A stretch of DNA of 42,287 nucleotides from Scenedesmus sp. ARA3. Taxonomy: Eukaryota > Chlorophyta > Chlorophyceae > Sphaeropleales > Scenedesmaceae. How positions within the stretch are numbered: position 1 is the first letter of the stretch; the number at the start of each line of letters is the position of its first letter. Shown in pieces: positions 40,034 through 42,287 of the stretch. The stretch is from positions 1-42,287 of the forward strand of contig RWJK01001464.1 in NCBI GenBank assembly GCA_004335835.1, written 5' to 3'. The notes beneath the pieces were generated by a model, which ran no database searches, was not told where the DNA came from, and worked only from the letters and a program-made list of their open reading frames with translations. The translations under genes were made by a program, and so were the position numbers.

Positions 40034-40614
40034 TCACCAAGGAGTGAGGACATCTTGGTACGCCAGGCCGTCAGAGGGGCCACTGCAGCCATCAGCATAC
40101 CACGGACACACTACCTCTTGGCCCAGCTGCTGCTGCTGCTGCTGCTGCTGCTGCAGCGGAGGCGGCTGCAGTGACACTTGCTGCAGGTAGCTGCCATGCC
40201 CTGATACAACCGACACAGAGCATGCAGGCTCTTGACTCTGTGCTAGCATTGCTGCTGCTGCTGCTGCTGCTGCATCTGCTGAAGGTGACAGAGCTGCTGC
40301 TGCTGCTGCTGCTGCTGATTGATGTCTGCCAGTGCTGCCAGATATAACATGCTGCAGCTGGCTCAGGCTGGGTGCAAGTGCTGCACTGCAGATGCCTTGC
40401 AGCTGCTGCCCCGGCTGTAGCAGGCCACTGGCCCCAGACACAGCAGCAGCAGAAGCAGCAGCAGGGTTGCACAGCAGCAGCCACAGTGCTGCTGTGCTTG
40501 GAGGCTGCAGATGGGGATATGCTGCTGTCACAACACCCAGCCAGGTGGACTGTTGCTTGATGCTTATGCTGGGCCCGCAGCCGCAAATGCCGGAGAGCTG
40601 TAGCGCCTGCATGC

Positions 40615-40645
<31 letters not shown>

Positions 40646-41247
40646 GTGGTGGTGGTGTATCCTGCTGCTGTTGTTGTTTCCAGCGGAGCGTTGGCTGCTT
40701 TTGTGAGTGCCGACCACTTGTTGTGCAGTGGGCAGCTGAAAGACTGGCAGCGACAGTGTAATGCCGGCATCCAGCTGCTGCTGGCCCTCTACTCCAGGAT
40801 CAACAAATCCGACTGCTGCCTTGCTGCACAGGGCAACTAAAGACCACATGGGCTCCCATTGCATGCCTGGATATGCTGCTGCCATAATGTGCTGTGCAGT
40901 GTTGCCTGGCTGCACTGTGTACACCTCTTGAATGTTGCCGCACTGCTGCTGCCACAGAGCGTCATGTGTGCCTGTTGGCGGTGCAAATTTACCATGGAGT
41001 AAGTTACTTGACTACTGCAACCTGTGCAAAGTGCTGAGACAGACTCTGAGACAGGTGCAGCAGCAGCAGCACTGGCAGCAGCGGCGTGTGCTAGTGAACA
41101 TGCAGGCTCACGAACCAGGGTATGCTCACCCCCCACTGTCGACAGCGCTGCTGCTGCTGCTGCGGAAAAGCGCGCCAATAAAAGCAGCGAAGCAACAAGC
41201 AGTCTTCGCGCAGGGCCACCACACGTGGTCGGCAGCGATGGCGCCAT
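40034..41247 (-). CDS. Secreted LysM-like protein with poly-Gln/His tracts
   Basis: Minus strand. The first exon probably starts at the ATG at 41247 with MAPSLPTTCGGPARRLLVAS followed by a Leu/Ala-rich core, a typical signal peptide. A GTGAGC donor follows STVGG near 41130. The main open region runs from about 40990 to the stop at 40036-40034. It opens NIQEVYTVQPGNTAQHIMAA and ends its first module LDAGITLSLP, the beta-alpha-alpha-beta pattern of a LysM domain (binding of chitin or peptidoglycan-like glycans). A His5-Gln9 tract and a second, weaker LysM-like block (QSTWLGVVTAAYP ... LLLCNP ... LLQPGQQLQGIC) follow. The middle splice junctions could not be fixed, so the exact protein is provisional. 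LLLCNP also occurs in the LysM-like exon of the papain/LRR gene. Confidence 0.5.
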
Positions 41248-41519
41248 TTTTGGTGGCCACTATGTGTCAGCAGCCATCTGCTGAATCGTGTCTATGATTA
41301 AAAACAAGTCAAATCTACTAGAGTGTATGCACGTTTGACAGCGCAGGTCGTGGACGGCATGTCATGGAAGCAACACTTTGACAACAACCAGCAACAACCT
41401 GTGAACTTAGCTTGCAGGAAGCCCAGCCCACTGCTGCGTGCACAAACATAGATTAGAACTGCATGGCCCTAAATAGCTTCCGTGATCACTGCAGCAAGTA
41501 GCCTGACGCCTCCGTTGCA
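41248..41519. other. Divergent intergenic region
   Basis: Lies between the minus-strand LysM-like gene and the plus-strand gene at 41520, so it probably carries both promoters. No recognisable motif. Confidence 0.4.
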
Positions 41520-42042
41520 ATGGCGCTACCAATCAGAGCAGTGCAATGCGTCGCATATACAGTCGTATTACTAATTGTTATTAATGCAAACCGAGCGGAT
41601 TCAGCATGCAGCAGTGTGGCGTCAGTGTTCGGTGATGCTGACATAGCCTCAAAGCTAGGAGCGATGATCAGGCAACTCAACCCTCGAGAAGTAAAGCAAT
41701 TAGATTTACCACCAACCAGGTGAGGAATCACGCACGTCGTGTCTGCTGCGAAAGCAGTGCTTCTTGAGGCGGGAGAAGCTGGCGCGCTGCTTTCGCGCTA
41801 AGCAATCAGCAGCCTATCAGCTCATACGCGATGTAAGTGTTGATTTGTGAGCCAGTGTTTCACAGAATTAGAAGATGCGGTTCCAACATGGTCTCTGCCA
41901 CTGCGTGGTGCTACTGCTGCTACAGGCCTCCGCCCAACACCCCCTCGGGCTGGGACTTCTGCGGCTGGGACTGCCTGCAGCAGGTCAAAGTGCTTGTAGG
42001 AGAGAAGGGAGAGACCAAGGGAGTCTACGAAATGGAAGCTGT
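41520..42042 (+). CDS. 5' exons of an unrecognised secreted protein (truncated by window edge)
   Basis: Exon 1 (41520-41719) encodes a signal peptide (MALPIRAVQCVAYTVVLLIV ... NRADSA) then SVASVFGDADIASKLGAMIR and QLNPREVKQLDLPPTR. Exon 2 (41926-42042) reads PPPNTPSGWDFCGWDCLQQV then KVLVGEKGETKGVYEMEA. Phases match (2 plus 1) and a GTGTGAGTG donor follows. The rest lies beyond 42287. The GWDFCGWDC stretch could form a disulphide, but I do not recognise a family. Confidence 0.55.
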
Positions 42043-42228
42043 GTGAGTGTAACGGCTGGCAGCATGAGGAACAAGCAGCAGCTGCTGCATGGCTGCAGCA
42101 GCACTGAAATCCCTTTTAGTGCAAATCGACAGACCAAGGGAGTATAAGCATGAAAGATTAAGCCCTGCAGCAGCAAACATGATTATGTATCAGCAGCAGC
42201 TGTACCAGGGCTTGTTATTGACTGGCCC

Positions 42229-42229
<1 letters not shown>

Positions 42230-42287
<58 letters not shown>
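42230..42287. repeat. (CTG)n tract at right edge
   Basis: Uninterrupted CTG repeat running off the window, in an intron or flank of the 41520 gene. Confidence 0.95.

Overview
The window looks like nuclear DNA of a green alga, most likely a chlorophycean (Chlamydomonadales or Sphaeropleales); the exact taxon cannot be fixed from sequence alone. Reasons: genes are split by many short GT-AG introns with GTGAGY/GTGCGY donors and CTGCAG acceptors; CAG/CTG trinucleotide tracts are extreme and give poly-Gln, poly-Ala and poly-Ser runs; gene content is eukaryotic (DYRK kinase, heparanase-type GH79, papain fused to LRR, MYND finger); TGTAA motifs resembling the green-algal poly(A) signal occur after genes. 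I built exon models by hand and accepted a model when reading phase closed across every junction.

Layout. 3-197: possible C-terminal end of an upstream gene. 978-4899: dead copy of a secreted papain-type protease/LysM-like/LRR gene. 5689-6465 (minus): last two exons of a MYND zinc-finger gene, probably with more exons upstream. 7794-11731: intact paralogue of the protease/LRR gene (7 exons, 724 aa). 13903-15312: dUTPase (3 exons, 168 aa, possible targeting extension from 13777). 16199-22571: membrane-anchored GH79 (heparanase-like) glycosidase, 13 exons, 760 aa. 24638-32543: DYRK-family kinase, 13 exons, 1232 aa, with a LisH-like N-terminus. 34335-37858: secreted glycoprotein tentatively related to the DAPG (PhlG-type) hydrolases, 398 aa including a 21-nt microexon. 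40034-41247 (minus): secreted LysM-like protein. 41520-42042: 5' part of a secreted protein gene running off the right edge.

The most unusual feature is not one gene. In at least four genes (dUTPase, GH79, DYRK, PhlG-like) the introns next to an exon carry partial, diverged copies of that exon together with its splice site, here called exon echoes. They sit downstream (exon 3' end plus donor) or upstream (acceptor plus exon 5' end), occur up to three times per exon, and often border CTG tracts or short minisatellites. One GH79 exon is present three times and its third copy changes the catalytic ELGNE to ELGND. Another echo has been split by a short LINE-like insertion with a 7-bp target duplication, a 3' hairpin and a (TGTAA)4 tail.

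The genes do not form an obvious pathway. Several products are predicted to be secreted or membrane-anchored (protease-LysM-LRR, GH79, PhlG-like, LysM protein, the 41520 protein), so the locus is rich in extracellular or cell-wall functions, with a kinase and a nucleotide-pool enzyme between them.
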